DNA of 64,000 nt from an uncultured Bacteroidales bacterium (lineage in GTDB: Bacteria > Bacteroidota > Bacteroidia > Bacteroidales > UBA932), in NCBI GenBank assembly GCA_947630665.1, contig CANRID010000007.1:1-64000 (forward strand). The letters run 5' to 3'. Of this stretch, positions 1 to 8,661 are shown in pieces. The translations under genes were made by a program, and so were the position numbers. Positions within the stretch are counted from its first letter, which is position 1. Each line of letters begins with the position of its first letter. The notes beneath the pieces were generated by a model. It saw only the letters and a list, made by a program, of their open reading frames with translations. It made no database searches and was not told where the DNA came from.

Positions 1-109
1 CCATTGCCAATTCTCACGTGAGTTCTTCTTAAAGGTTTGATATTCACAAATTCTACATCAAACTTCATCAAATATAGAGAAAATCCGTATTCCTTATGGA
101 ATTTTTTAC

Positions 110-117
110 TACCTTTG
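110..117 (+). promoter_or_regulatory. -7 box of ssrA promoter
   Basis: TAccTTTG is a perfect match to the Bacteroidetes -7 element TAnnTTTG. It lies 18 bases before the mature 5' end of tmRNA, which leaves room for a short leader removed by RNase P. No clear TTTG -33 box is visible at the expected distance. Confidence 0.6.
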
Positions 118-134
118 CAATCCTTTCCGATCAA

Positions 135-534
135 GGGGATGTTTTGGTTTTGACAGCAGATTAATTGGAAAGTAAGCATGCCGGGCGTTGTGGGTATAGC
201 CCGTTCAACCTAACCCTCAAGCCTATAATTGGCAACAACAATTACGCACTCGCTGCCTAATTAAGCAAAGCTTAATAGCTTAATCTCCGCCGCCAAGGTT
301 GCGATGGAGACGAGTATCCCGCCGCTCTTTCCGCCGGCTCCGATGCGGCAAACGGGGTATCATTCAAGCCGGATGCCTGTGCGGATTTTCCTAAAGCACA
401 GTAAGACACAGGAAATAAGCTCCCGGTAGCCTGCCTTTCGGCAGCCGGGTCCCGACAATCAAAGAAAGGATAAGCATGTAGAAGGCTTTTGAATGGTTTG
501 CCTGGACGGCGGTTCGAGTCCGCCCATCTCCACA
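135..534 (+). ncRNA. ssrA: transfer-messenger RNA (tmRNA)
   Basis: tmRNA rescues ribosomes stalled on mRNAs without stop codons and tags the nascent peptide for proteolysis. The 5' end GGGGATG pairs with CATCTCC at 525-531 to form the tRNA-like acceptor stem, and GGTTCGAGTCC at 511-521 is the T-arm. The tag frame starts at GGC near 231 and reads G-N-N-N-Y-A-L-A-A before TAA, with the usual YALAA degron end. The CCA end is not fully encoded (ACA follows the stem), so it would be added after transcription. The 3' end lies about 10 bases from the stop of the convergent phosphodiesterase gene. Confidence 0.95.
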
Positions 535-544
535 AAAACGGACA

Positions 545-2644
545 TCATTCCGTTTCATTCGTTACGGGTACTTCCCGCCTGTGATCCTTCTTTTTGTCGG
601 GATAGGCAATGCGGGCGTGATAGATCGCCTGCAAATGTTTTTTGAATACGGCCTTGACAATATTGATCTCCTTAATGGTGATGTCCGCCTGGGCCAGTTG
701 GGAATCGGATATCCGCTGGCTGAGAATCTTATCTACCAGATCGCTGATACTTTCTTTGGAATAGTCCTTCAATGACCGGGAAGCCGCCTCTACGGCATCC
801 GCCATCATTACCACTACCTGTTCTTTAGTCGTAGGCAGCGTACCTTGATAGGTGAAATCCGCGATAGCGGCGGGATCCCCTCCCTGATTGCAATATTGCA
901 TATAAAAATATCCGGTCTGGGAATGGCCGTGATGAGAAGTAATAAAATCCTGAACTATCTGGGGCAGGTTATATTTTTTTGCCAGCGCAGCACCTTCCTC
1001 CACGTGACGGATAATTTCCTTGGCGCTCTCCTGCGGGGAAAGGCCCTCGTGATAATTAATGCCCGGAGCCTGGTTTTCTATGAAACACTGGGGATTGCCC
1101 AGTTTCCCTATATCATGGTACATGGCTCCTACTTTCACTAAACGGGCATCGGCGCCTATGGCAACTGCGGCCCGCTCGGCAAGATTGGCTACCTGCAGGG
1201 AATGCTGGAATGTTCCCGGAGCCTTGCGTGCCAGTTCCTGCAAAAGCGGTTTGTTGGTATCGGACAGCTCCCTGAGCGTAGAAACGGAAACCAAGGAAAA
1301 TATTTTCTCGAACAGAAATACCATAGGATAGGCAGCCACCACAAAAAGGGCGTTCAGAAATATATAAAGGATGATCCGGTTATCCATATCGGAGATTTCG
1401 TTGATCTCCATCAGCCGGAAAGCGCAATATACCATAAAAAGTCCCACGAATATGATAAGCGCATTCAGGAACAGCCTCCATCCTCCGTTCAGATAAGAAA
1501 AAGCCACCAATGTCACTCCGCCGGCAAATACGTTCAGAATATAGAGTTCCACCCCGTTTTCGGCCACGAGCAATACCGGCAAAAGCGAAATCATATATAC
1601 TGGAAATACCACCCGGGAGGGGAAAAACGATTTCATATACAGGGCGAACACGGCAAACGGCACCATAAACAGATAAGAAGAAGATACATTCCGCGTGAGG
1701 ATGGTACTGACGAACATCAGGAGCATCATCAGCAGGATGAAATTCAGCTTATTGTTCTGGACGAAAACATCCATGTCCGTAAAAAAGAGGGTCAGGCAGA
1801 TCAGCAACAGCAATATCAGGATCAGAATCGCATGGCCCGCCAGCAACTGGGCCAGACTTCCGGAATATCCTAAGCTCAATTCATACTCGGCACGGTACGA
1901 ATCCAGCAGCTGTTCTATCTCCGCAGTAACGGTCTCGCCCTGCGCTACGATCAGCTGCCCCGTGTAGAACATCCCTTTGGTAGGGGAAATATAATCGACG
2001 GCCCGTTTATGGAACAAATCGGTAGTCTGCCGGTCATAGATCAGATTCGGCACCACCAGATCGCCCAATTTTATGGCGGTATAGAGGGAATCCGCGTCTA
2101 TATCCGGAAAATTGTCCCGCAAACCCGCCTTTATATAATTTTCGGCCTTGGGCAGGGTAAAAAATCCGGACACCAATTCTTCTCTTGCTTTACGGCCTTT
2201 CTGGACAATAATATATCCGGCATTATTTTTCAATTCATTCAGTTCGGCAAGGGATTTGTCATCCGATATCACCCCCCTGTTATAAATGGCGGTAAAACTG
2301 TTTACTATATTGGCCTCTATATCTCTCGGAATCCGATAACGCCGTTGAAGCCGGGCCAGTTCCCCCAATTGGGAAGGAAGCATATCCTCTTTATAAATGA
2401 AATAGGGCACGACCTTGGAAGCCGCTTCATCCCTCTCGCGCATCAATTCGGCGGAAGTCTTCAGGATGGGAAAATCGATAGGCGCCGTAAGCGTTTCATA
2501 CATCCACGGCCGGCCTTTCTGGTATTCGTATTTGAATTTTCCTTCGTTGGGAAAAAACAGCATCAACAAAACGAAAGCCAAAGCAAGGCTTATATAAAGC
2601 CCCTTATTGCGGAAAACGGATTTTATTTTATTTATGCCTTCCAT
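545..2644 (-). CDS. pgpH: 7TM-HD domain phosphodiesterase (PgpH/YqfF type)
   Basis: A 699-residue integral membrane protein of the 7TMR-HD family, whose studied members (PgpH) hydrolyse cyclic di-AMP. A transmembrane helix near residues 15-33 is followed by a long extracytoplasmic 7TMR-HDED-like region (about 50-250), a cluster of hydrophobic helices (about 265-450) and a cytoplasmic HD domain. The HD signature is visible: FQHS near 479, the H-D pair in MYHDIGK near 510, then HH-G-H downstream. Length matches the family. It faces the esterase gene divergently across only 39 bases. Substrate is inferred from family; the HD assignment is firm. Confidence 0.9.
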   Translation of the reverse strand: MEGINKIKSVFRNKGLYISLALAFVLLMLFFPNEGKFKYEYQKGRPWMYETLTAPIDFPILKTSAELMRERDEAASKVVPYFIYKEDMLPSQLGELARLQRRYRIPRDIEANIVNSFTAIYNRGVISDDKSLAELNELKNNAGYIIVQKGRKAREELVSGFFTLPKAENYIKAGLRDNFPDIDADSLYTAIKLGDLVVPNLIYDRQTTDLFHKRAVDYISPTKGMFYTGQLIVAQGETVTAEIEQLLDSYRAEYELSLGYSGSLAQLLAGHAILILILLLLICLTLFFTDMDVFVQNNKLNFILLMMLLMFVSTILTRNVSSSYLFMVPFAVFALYMKSFFPSRVVFPVYMISLLPVLLVAENGVELYILNVFAGGVTLVAFSYLNGGWRLFLNALIIFVGLFMVYCAFRLMEINEISDMDNRIILYIFLNALFVVAAYPMVFLFEKIFSLVSVSTLRELSDTNKPLLQELARKAPGTFQHSLQVANLAERAAVAIGADARLVKVGAMYHDIGKLGNPQCFIENQAPGINYHEGLSPQESAKEIIRHVEEGAALAKKYNLPQIVQDFITSHHGHSQTGYFYMQYCNQGGDPAAIADFTYQGTLPTTKEQVVVMMADAVEAASRSLKDYSKESISDLVDKILSQRISDSQLAQADITIKEINIVKAVFKKHLQAIYHARIAYPDKKKDHRREVPVTNETE

Positions 2645-2659
2645 ATCGCAAAATTATAT

Positions 2660-2667
2660 TATTTTTG
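2660..2667 (+). promoter_or_regulatory. -7 box of esterase gene
   Basis: TAttTTTG matches TAnnTTTG exactly, 16 bases before the ATG at 2684. The upstream -33 region would fall inside the divergent phosphodiesterase gene and shows no clear TTTG. Confidence 0.55.
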
Positions 2668-2683
2668 TACAAATCATTCCATC

Positions 2684-3505
2684 ATGAAGAAAATATTTTT
2701 ATCTGTTCTCCCGGCTTTGCTTGCCGCAGTATCTACTCTTTTTTCATATTCATCTCTCGGCGCCCAGGAATTGATCGTTTTCGAATCCCCTAACCTGGCC
2801 TGCAACGATTCGGTTCTGGTTTACTCACCTCGTGGCAATTCCGCACCGGCTCCGGCCCTTTTCCTGCTGCACGGATGGAGCGGAGATTACCGCAACTGGA
2901 GTGAAAAATACGATTTACAACAATTAAGCGACCGTACGGGTTTCAGAATTATATGTCCCGACGGATTTTACAACAGCTGGTACCTCGACAGCTCCGATCC
3001 TTCCGGAATGCAATGGAGGAAATTTTTTCATCAGGAACTGTATCCGGCTCTCCAGGAAAAATACGGACTGTCTCCCGACAGCACTTTCATTACAGGCCTG
3101 AGCATGGGCGGCCACGGAGCCATCAATATATTCCTCGACGATACCACCCGTTTCAAGACGGCCGGCAGCATGAGCGGAGTGCTCGACCTGCAGCTGACCC
3201 CTTTAAAGGAAAAGCAAATCTCCAAGATAATCGGAGAGCATAGGGAAAGGCTGGCATTGGAAAGCGCCGTAAACCGCGTGGAAAAATTGTCGGGACGGAA
3301 AACACCGCTTATCATAAGCTGCGGATACGATGACTATTATGCAATCTGCGCGGAAGCATTCGTGAAAAAATGTAAAGCCGTGGGAGTCCCTTATATAGAA
3401 TTATCAAGCCCGGGCAATCATTCCTGGACCTACTGGACTTTCGCGCTGGAACAACATCTGCAATTATTCGGGAAAATCATGAACGGAGAGAATTTAGGAT
3501 ATTAA
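2684..3505 (+). CDS. secreted esterase D-like alpha/beta hydrolase
   Basis: A 273-residue protein with an N-terminal signal peptide (MKKIFLSV then a hydrophobic run ending near A-Q-E). The alpha/beta-hydrolase fold shows an HGWSG oxyanion loop near 65, the nucleophile elbow GLSMGG near 140, an Asp in the CGYDDYY segment and the catalytic His in GNHSW near the C-terminus. It resembles the esterase D / feruloyl-esterase group that cleaves acyl esters of sugars or small molecules in the periplasm. ATG 2684 was chosen because the signal peptide begins there; the open frame extends further upstream but that part overlaps the divergent gene. The next gene starts 21 bases downstream, so the two are probably co-transcribed. 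The true substrate is unknown. Confidence 0.85.
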   Translation: MKKIFLSVLPALLAAVSTLFSYSSLGAQELIVFESPNLACNDSVLVYSPRGNSAPAPALFLLHGWSGDYRNWSEKYDLQQLSDRTGFRIICPDGFYNSWYLDSSDPSGMQWRKFFHQELYPALQEKYGLSPDSTFITGLSMGGHGAINIFLDDTTRFKTAGSMSGVLDLQLTPLKEKQISKIIGEHRERLALESAVNRVEKLSGRKTPLIISCGYDDYYAICAEAFVKKCKAVGVPYIELSSPGNHSWTYWTFALEQHLQLFGKIMNGENLGY

Positions 3506-3526
3506 ACAGCACCCGGGATACTGAAA

Positions 3527-4972
3527 ATGGAAACGGCATCCGTCAAGACCAATTATCTGCTGAACCTCATCAATACGGTTTCGGGACTGCTGTTTCCGCT
3601 GATTACATTTCCCTATGCATCCCGTATTCTGATGGCGGATGGGATCGGGACTTTCCAGTTTTTCGATACTACCATCGGGTATATCCTCATCATCACCTCT
3701 TTAGGTATTCCCTTGTATGCCGTGCGGGCCGTTGCCAAAGTGCGGGACAATCCGGTTGAAAGGAGCAAAACCGCAACGGAGATCCTGATACTCCATGCGC
3801 TTCTTACCATTGCCGCCTACCTGTGCGTTTTCATCGTAGCCTGTACCGTCAGCCGGATCAAAGCCGATATTCCCTTATTCCTGATCGTAAGCGCCTCCCT
3901 GTTTTTCACAGCTATCGGGGCGCAATGGTTCTATCAGGCGATCGAAGATTTCAAATATATTACCATCCGCTCCGTTCTGGTAAAAATCGCAGCGGCCGCA
4001 GCCTTGTTTATCTTCGTGAAAACGAAATCGGATCTTTTATGGTATGCGGCTGTAAATACGGGAGCCACTGTGGGAAACAATCTGTTCAATTTCTTCCGCC
4101 TGAGGAAATATATTTCGTTCAAAGGATTCGGGCTGCGTGAACTGCATCCGGGCAAACATTTGGGAAGATCCTTGAAAGTATTTCCTTTGAATCTGATTAT
4201 AAGTGTATACTTATTGTTGGACGTACAAATGTTAGGGTATCTCAATACCGAGGCCTCCATCGGATATTACACCGCTGCGACGAAACTCACTAAAATGAGT
4301 CTGGGAATCGTAACCGCCTTGGGAGCGGTACTCCTCCCCCGCTTTTCCCATTTAGTCCATCAAAAACGGGAAGCCGAATTCAAAGATCTGGGGAACAAGG
4401 CGATCAGTTTTACAGCCGCCCTCACCCTGCCCATGACGGCAGGCCTTATCCTGCTTGCCGAGCCTATCATTCTGACATTCAGCGGATCGGGCTATCGTCC
4501 TTCCATCCTTACTTTACAAATTATAGCGCCTATCACCTTTTTTATCGGATTCAGCAGCTTCATCGGAATGCAGATACTGTATCCGTTAGGCAAAGAAAAT
4601 CTGGTGATTGCCGCTACGGCTGCAGGAGCCGCCGTAAATGTCGCGCTTAATTTTTTGCTGATCCCTCCTTTCGCACAATACGGCGCCGCGGCCTCCACTT
4701 TGGCCGCCGAATGTACGGTAATGGCCTCTGCCCTGATAATGGGAAGAGAATATCTGCCTTTTTCTTTCTTGTCCCGACAAAATTTCAACTACCTTGTCGG
4801 CACCCTGATCATGGGCGCAGCGGTTTGGTTGATTTCCCGATGGGAAGCCGAACCGTGGAAAATCCTTGTGACGGCAATTCCGTCGGGAGTATGCATCTAT
4901 TTCGGATATCTGGCCTTGTGCAGGGACCATTTCATCAAGGTAGGGAAAGAAATGCTGACCGGCAGCAAATAA
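3527..4972 (+). CDS. polysaccharide flippase (Wzx/MATE-like)
   Basis: A 481-residue polytopic protein with 12-14 hydrophobic segments and the start typical of the polysaccharide transporter family (NYLLNLIN followed by LLFPLITFPYASR). Such flippases move undecaprenyl-linked oligosaccharide repeat units across the inner membrane for O-antigen or capsule assembly. It lies immediately before UDP-galactopyranose mutase and a sugar transferase, which supports a role in exporting a galactofuranose-containing glycan. No polymerase or ligase gene is seen nearby, so the rest of the pathway must be elsewhere. The flippase call is strong; the substrate is inferred from context. Confidence 0.88.
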   Translation: METASVKTNYLLNLINTVSGLLFPLITFPYASRILMADGIGTFQFFDTTIGYILIITSLGIPLYAVRAVAKVRDNPVERSKTATEILILHALLTIAAYLCVFIVACTVSRIKADIPLFLIVSASLFFTAIGAQWFYQAIEDFKYITIRSVLVKIAAAAALFIFVKTKSDLLWYAAVNTGATVGNNLFNFFRLRKYISFKGFGLRELHPGKHLGRSLKVFPLNLIISVYLLLDVQMLGYLNTEASIGYYTAATKLTKMSLGIVTALGAVLLPRFSHLVHQKREAEFKDLGNKAISFTAALTLPMTAGLILLAEPIILTFSGSGYRPSILTLQIIAPITFFIGFSSFIGMQILYPLGKENLVIAATAAGAAVNVALNFLLIPPFAQYGAAASTLAAECTVMASALIMGREYLPFSFLSRQNFNYLVGTLIMGAAVWLISRWEAEPWKILVTAIPSGVCIYFGYLALCRDHFIKVGKEMLTGSK

Positions 4973-4980
4973 AATACGCA

Positions 4981-4988
4981 TATATTTG
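4981..4988 (+). promoter_or_regulatory. candidate -7 box before glf
   Basis: TAtaTTTG fits TAnnTTTG exactly and sits just after the flippase stop, 41 bases before the ATG of glf. It suggests glf can be transcribed independently. No -33 TTTG is evident. Confidence 0.45.
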
Positions 4989-5029
4989 CGGCGATATACG
5001 AGTATCATTATGATTATGTGAATAAGGTT

Positions 5030-6160
5030 ATGACTAAAAAATACGACTATATAGTAGTGGGCGCGGGATTATACGGCGCCATGTTCACCTGGAAAAAGAT
5101 CCGGGAAGGCAAAAAGGTGCTGGTAATCGACAAACGGCCCTATCCGGGGGGAAATATTTACTGCGAGAATATACATGGGATCAATGTCCATAAATACGGG
5201 GCGCATATCTTCCATACCTCCAACAAAAAAGTCTGGGAGTTGGTCAACTCCTTCGTGGAATTCAACCGATACACGAATTCCCCTTTGGCATATTATAAAG
5301 GACGTCTTTATAATATGCCCTTCAACATGAATACCTTTTACGCCATGTGGGGGGTAAAGACGCCTCAGGAAGCTGCCGGCAAGTTGGAAGAACAACGTAA
5401 AGAAATTGCGGAGCTGTTGCGCTCGCAGGGCGTAAGCCGCCCCCGGAACTTGGAAGAACAGGCCTTGCTGCTGGTAGGCAGGGACATTTATGAAACGCTC
5501 ATCAAAGGCTATACCCAAAAACAATGGGGCCGCGATCCGTCCCTGCTCCCGTCTTTCATCATAAAAAGGCTGCCCGTCCGGCTCACATTCGATAACAATT
5601 ATTTCAACGACACCTTTCAGGGAATCCCCATAGGAGGATACAATAAGCTGATAGAAGGATTGCTCTCGGGCGCCGATCTGCAATGCAACACCGATTTTTT
5701 CCACGAGCGCGGCCGATGGGAAGAAACAGCCGATAAAATCCTCTTTACCGGCAGGATAGACGAATATTACGGCTACCGTTTGGGAAAACTGGAATACCGG
5801 AGCCTCCGTTTCGAGCATAAAGTGCTGGACTGTCCCAATTATCAGGGAAATGCGGTCATCAATTATACGGATACCTCCGTTCCGTACACCCGGATCATAG
5901 AGCATAAACATTTCGAGCAATCCTACGCCTACCTGAGCGACCCGGCCAACGGATCGGACAAAACGGTCATTACCTGGGAGTACCCGTTATCCCGGGAGGA
6001 AGAAGGAGAGCCGTATTATCCGGTGAACGACGAAAAGAACAACCGTCTTTATGAAAAATACAGAGAGCTGGCCGCCAAAGAAAAAAATGTCATTTTCGGG
6101 GGACGCTTAGGCGAATACAAATATTACGACATGCACCAGATAGTGGAAAAGCTGTTATGA
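5030..6160 (+). CDS. glf: UDP-galactopyranose mutase
   Basis: Converts UDP-galactopyranose to UDP-galactofuranose with reduced FAD, in the cytoplasm. The 376-residue length is usual. The Rossmann FAD-binding motif VVGAGLYGA is near residue 9, followed by the family signatures RPYPGGN, KYGAHIFHTS, YNMPFNMNTF and GYTQKQWG, and the C-terminal GGRLGEYKYYDMH segment. ATG 5030 puts the dinucleotide motif in its normal place; a GTG at 5018 would add four residues. The gene follows the flippase and precedes a putative galactofuranosyltransferase, giving a coherent supply-and-transfer pair. Confidence 0.96.
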   Translation: MTKKYDYIVVGAGLYGAMFTWKKIREGKKVLVIDKRPYPGGNIYCENIHGINVHKYGAHIFHTSNKKVWELVNSFVEFNRYTNSPLAYYKGRLYNMPFNMNTFYAMWGVKTPQEAAGKLEEQRKEIAELLRSQGVSRPRNLEEQALLLVGRDIYETLIKGYTQKQWGRDPSLLPSFIIKRLPVRLTFDNNYFNDTFQGIPIGGYNKLIEGLLSGADLQCNTDFFHERGRWEETADKILFTGRIDEYYGYRLGKLEYRSLRFEHKVLDCPNYQGNAVINYTDTSVPYTRIIEHKHFEQSYAYLSDPANGSDKTVITWEYPLSREEEGEPYYPVNDEKNNRLYEKYRELAAKEKNVIFGGRLGEYKYYDMHQIVEKLL

Positions 6161-6217
6161 TCATCCCGACGGATGCCGGGAAATCCGGCAAAATATTGCA
6201 GAAGGAGATTTTTAAAC

Positions 6218-6244
6218 GTGCAAAATACAATTGCTTACTCTTAA
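6218..6244 (+). other. eight-codon upstream ORF with strong RBS
   Basis: GAAGGAG at 6201-6207 is an unusually good Shine-Dalgarno for this genome and stands ten bases before a GTG. That GTG opens a frame of only eight codons ending in TAA at 6242. The stop is ten bases before GTG 6255, the likely start of the next gene. It may be a coupling leader, or a remnant of an earlier start site of that gene lost by an indel. Confidence 0.35.
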
Positions 6245-6254
6245 AAGAATACGC

Positions 6255-7271
6255 GTGAAAAAGCTTACAGTAAACCTGTACAACGGTACCAATTGCTACA
6301 ATGCAGGCAGCAAAGCGATTGCGGATTTTCTGAAAATCCTTTCTTCCAAAGGATACCGGATTCTATCGTTCCGGATTCCCATAGGGAAAAGCAAAGCGGC
6401 AAAACTGTATCTCCTCATAAGAGACGTCCTGAAAGGATATTGCACCATTCCCCTGGGGGCAAGAGTGGTATATGTCTATCCCGACATTCTTCAGTACGAT
6501 TTTTTATTTCCTTTGCTGGCATTGAAAAAACACCGGAAAACCGCCATCGTATGCGATATAGACTCCCTTCGCTGCGGCAGCGGGGAATTGAGCCGGGAAG
6601 ATTTCAGCCGGATAGACCGGTTCGATGAGATCATTGTCCATACTCCAATGATGAAGGAAGTGTTGGTAAAGGCGGGGATGAATCCCGAGAAGCTGAAAAT
6701 CATCGATTTATTCGACTACTTGGCGGAACGGCCATACACGGGGGTGCGCCGCAAAAGCAACCGGATATGCTATGCGGGAAACCTCGACAAAAGCATTTTC
6801 CTGCGCCGGCTGCCGCTGTTGTACGAAACGGAGGACAACACTGTCGGGATGCCAAGTTTTAACCTTTACGGCATAGAATCCCCGAATCTGCCCCGCTCGG
6901 AACATATCGTTTATAAAGGAAAGTTTCATCCCGACGATCTGAGCGGATTAGAGGGAAGCTGGGGATTAGTATGGGACGGAGATACTCCGGATACCTGCGG
7001 AGGGCCTTTCGGGAATTACCTCAGGGTAAATATTCCTCATAAGACCTGCCTGTATCTTTCGGCCTGCATGCCCGTCATTATATGGAAAGAAGCCGCACTG
7101 GCCCCGCTGATCGAAAAAAACAAACTCGGAATCGCCGTAAATTCGCTGTACGAAATACCGGAACGGATCGCCGCAATTCCGGAGGAAGAATACGATCAGA
7201 TGTTCCGGAACGTACAGGAATACTCCGCCAAACTCCGAAACGGCGAAATGTTGGGAAAAATGCTGGAATAA
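6255..7271 (+). CDS. galactofuranosyltransferase-like sugar transferase
   Basis: A protein of about 338 residues resembling the beta-1,6-galactofuranosyltransferase / Gtf3 family. N-terminal VNLYNGTNCYNAGSKA is followed by a first Rossmann domain with the D-x-D-like VCDIDSLR near 112, and HTPMMKEVL. The second domain contains RICYAGNLDKS, the nucleotide-binding-like LVWDGD..CGG near 245-255, and a conserved YLRVNIPHKTCLYLSA loop typical of the family. It follows glf, whose product UDP-galactofuranose is the expected donor. GTG 6255 is preferred because family members start at MKK-like residues; TTG 6231 is in frame and would add eight. Donor and linkage are inferred. Confidence 0.75.
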   Translation: MKKLTVNLYNGTNCYNAGSKAIADFLKILSSKGYRILSFRIPIGKSKAAKLYLLIRDVLKGYCTIPLGARVVYVYPDILQYDFLFPLLALKKHRKTAIVCDIDSLRCGSGELSREDFSRIDRFDEIIVHTPMMKEVLVKAGMNPEKLKIIDLFDYLAERPYTGVRRKSNRICYAGNLDKSIFLRRLPLLYETEDNTVGMPSFNLYGIESPNLPRSEHIVYKGKFHPDDLSGLEGSWGLVWDGDTPDTCGGPFGNYLRVNIPHKTCLYLSACMPVIIWKEAALAPLIEKNKLGIAVNSLYEIPERIAAIPEEEYDQMFRNVQEYSAKLRNGEMLGKMLE

Positions 7272-7280
7272 GCGGGCCGT

Positions 7281-8411
7281 CTATTCCCCGCCGTACATTT
7301 CCTTATAATAAGACAGATAGGCCCCGCTGGTAACATGGTCCATCCATTCCTGATGCTCCAGATACCATCTGACGGTTTTCTCCAACCCTTCTTCGAATTG
7401 CAGGGAAGGCTCCCATCCCAGGCTCCGTTTGAGCTTGGAAGAATCGATGGCGTACCGCAAATCGTGTCCTGCCCGGTCCGTCACGTATGTAATCAATCCG
7501 GCAGACGCGCCTTCCGGTCTTCCGAGAGCCTTATCCGTCACTTTTATAAGAAGACGTACCAGATCTATATTTTTCCATTCGTTGAAGCCACCTATATTGT
7601 AAGTGTCTCCCGGTTCGCCTTTATGGAAGATGACATCTATGGCTCTGGCATGATCCACTACATACAGCCAATCGCGTATATTTTCGCCCTTTCCGTAAAC
7701 CGGCAGCGGCTTATTATATCGTATATTGTTGATAAACAAAGGTATCAGTTTTTCCGGGAATTGATACGGACCGTAATTGTTGCTGCAATTAGTTACGATT
7801 ACAGGCATCCCGTAGGTATCCCCGAAAGCGCGCACGAAATGATCCGAAGAGGCTTTGGAAGCCGAGTAAGGACTGTGGGGATCGTATTTGGTATCTTCCG
7901 TAAAATATCCGTCTCCAGGTTTGAGCGCGCCATATACCTCATCCGTGGAAATATGATAGAACAAATGGCCTATATTCCCGTTTTCGTCCCTGCTGAAACA
8001 GCCGTCGTTTTCTTCCTGCGATTTTTTCCGCAACGCCAGACTGCAGTTCCACCATTCCCGGGCGGCCTGAAGCAAAGTAAGGGTGCCTATTACATTCGTC
8101 CGGGCGAATATGAAAGGATCCTTGATGCTCCTGTCCACATGACTTTCCGCAGCCAGATGGATGACATACCCGATATCATATTTCCGGAAAATCTCTTTTA
8201 CGGCTTCATAATCGCAGATATCCCCTTTCAAAAAAGTATAATTGGGACTGTTCTCTATATCTTTCAGATTGGCCAGATTCCCGGCGTAAGTAAGTTTGTC
8301 GAGATTATAAATATGATATTCAGGATATTTATTGACGAACAGCCGGACCACATGGGAACCTATAAATCCCGCTCCCCCCGTAATCAATATATTTTTTCCT
8401 CCGTTTTTCAT
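7281..8411 (-). CDS. rfbB: dTDP-glucose 4,6-dehydratase
   Basis: Extended short-chain dehydrogenase that makes dTDP-4-keto-6-deoxyglucose from dTDP-glucose, the first committed step to L-rhamnose and other deoxysugars. The 376-residue protein has the NAD motif TGGAGFIGSH near 10, AAESHVDRS near 86, the catalytic STDEVYG (Asp-Glu) and YSASK, and the NNYGPYQFPEKLIP substrate loop. An insertion between strands (near 120-150) is typical of Bacteroidetes RmlB. ATG 8411 is chosen because the NAD motif follows at the usual distance. rfbA, rfbC and rfbD are not beside it. It converges on the galactofuranosyltransferase gene with a 9-base gap. Confidence 0.95.
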   Translation of the reverse strand: MKNGGKNILITGGAGFIGSHVVRLFVNKYPEYHIYNLDKLTYAGNLANLKDIENSPNYTFLKGDICDYEAVKEIFRKYDIGYVIHLAAESHVDRSIKDPFIFARTNVIGTLTLLQAAREWWNCSLALRKKSQEENDGCFSRDENGNIGHLFYHISTDEVYGALKPGDGYFTEDTKYDPHSPYSASKASSDHFVRAFGDTYGMPVIVTNCSNNYGPYQFPEKLIPLFINNIRYNKPLPVYGKGENIRDWLYVVDHARAIDVIFHKGEPGDTYNIGGFNEWKNIDLVRLLIKVTDKALGRPEGASAGLITYVTDRAGHDLRYAIDSSKLKRSLGWEPSLQFEEGLEKTVRWYLEHQEWMDHVTSGAYLSYYKEMYGGE

Positions 8412-8467
8412 GTAAATTTCTGATTGTAAGGTTATAATATTATCTTGTAGGATTATGATTATTTCCT

Positions 8468-8498
8468 CAAAATTAGAAAAATTTCCGCGGATAGCAAA
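8468..8498 (-). promoter_or_regulatory. complete promoter of rfbB
   Basis: Read on the minus strand: TTTG (8498-8495), a 19-base spacer, then TAatTTTG (8475-8468). Both boxes and the spacer match the Bacteroidetes sigma-AB consensus. Transcription would begin near 8461, giving a leader of about 50 bases. Confidence 0.8.
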
Positions 8499-8616
8499 TT
8501 TTGTCCTAAGCTTCATTCACATCAAAAACCGCCAGGCTCCTTCCGCCTCTTTATTCCATAAACCTTAAAAAGTTAAACTAAACTGCATAAAAAGGTTATC
8601 GGAACAGCCTTTTATG

Positions 8617-8624
8617 TACCTTTG
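8617..8624 (+). promoter_or_regulatory. -7 box before the MBL pseudogene
   Basis: TAccTTTG, a perfect -7 element, 37 bases before the ATG at 8662. The promoter appears intact although the gene behind it is broken. Confidence 0.5.
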
Positions 8625-8661
8625 CTCCGGTTTCCGCCTGCACATTTTTAGTAACCGTAAT

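Noticed and set aside
272-535. Open frame of 87 codons opposite the tmRNA
   Set aside because: It lies entirely on the antisense strand of a structural RNA and has no protein-like features.
2649-2656. Exact TAnnTTTG (TAATTTTG on minus strand) directly before the 7TM-HD gene
   Set aside because: It ends only 4 bases before the ATG, so transcription would start inside the coding region; probably chance in an AT-rich gap unless the mRNA is leaderless.
2009-2683. N-terminal extension of the esterase frame
   Set aside because: It overlaps the oppositely oriented phosphodiesterase gene; a signal peptide and promoter box set the start at 2684.
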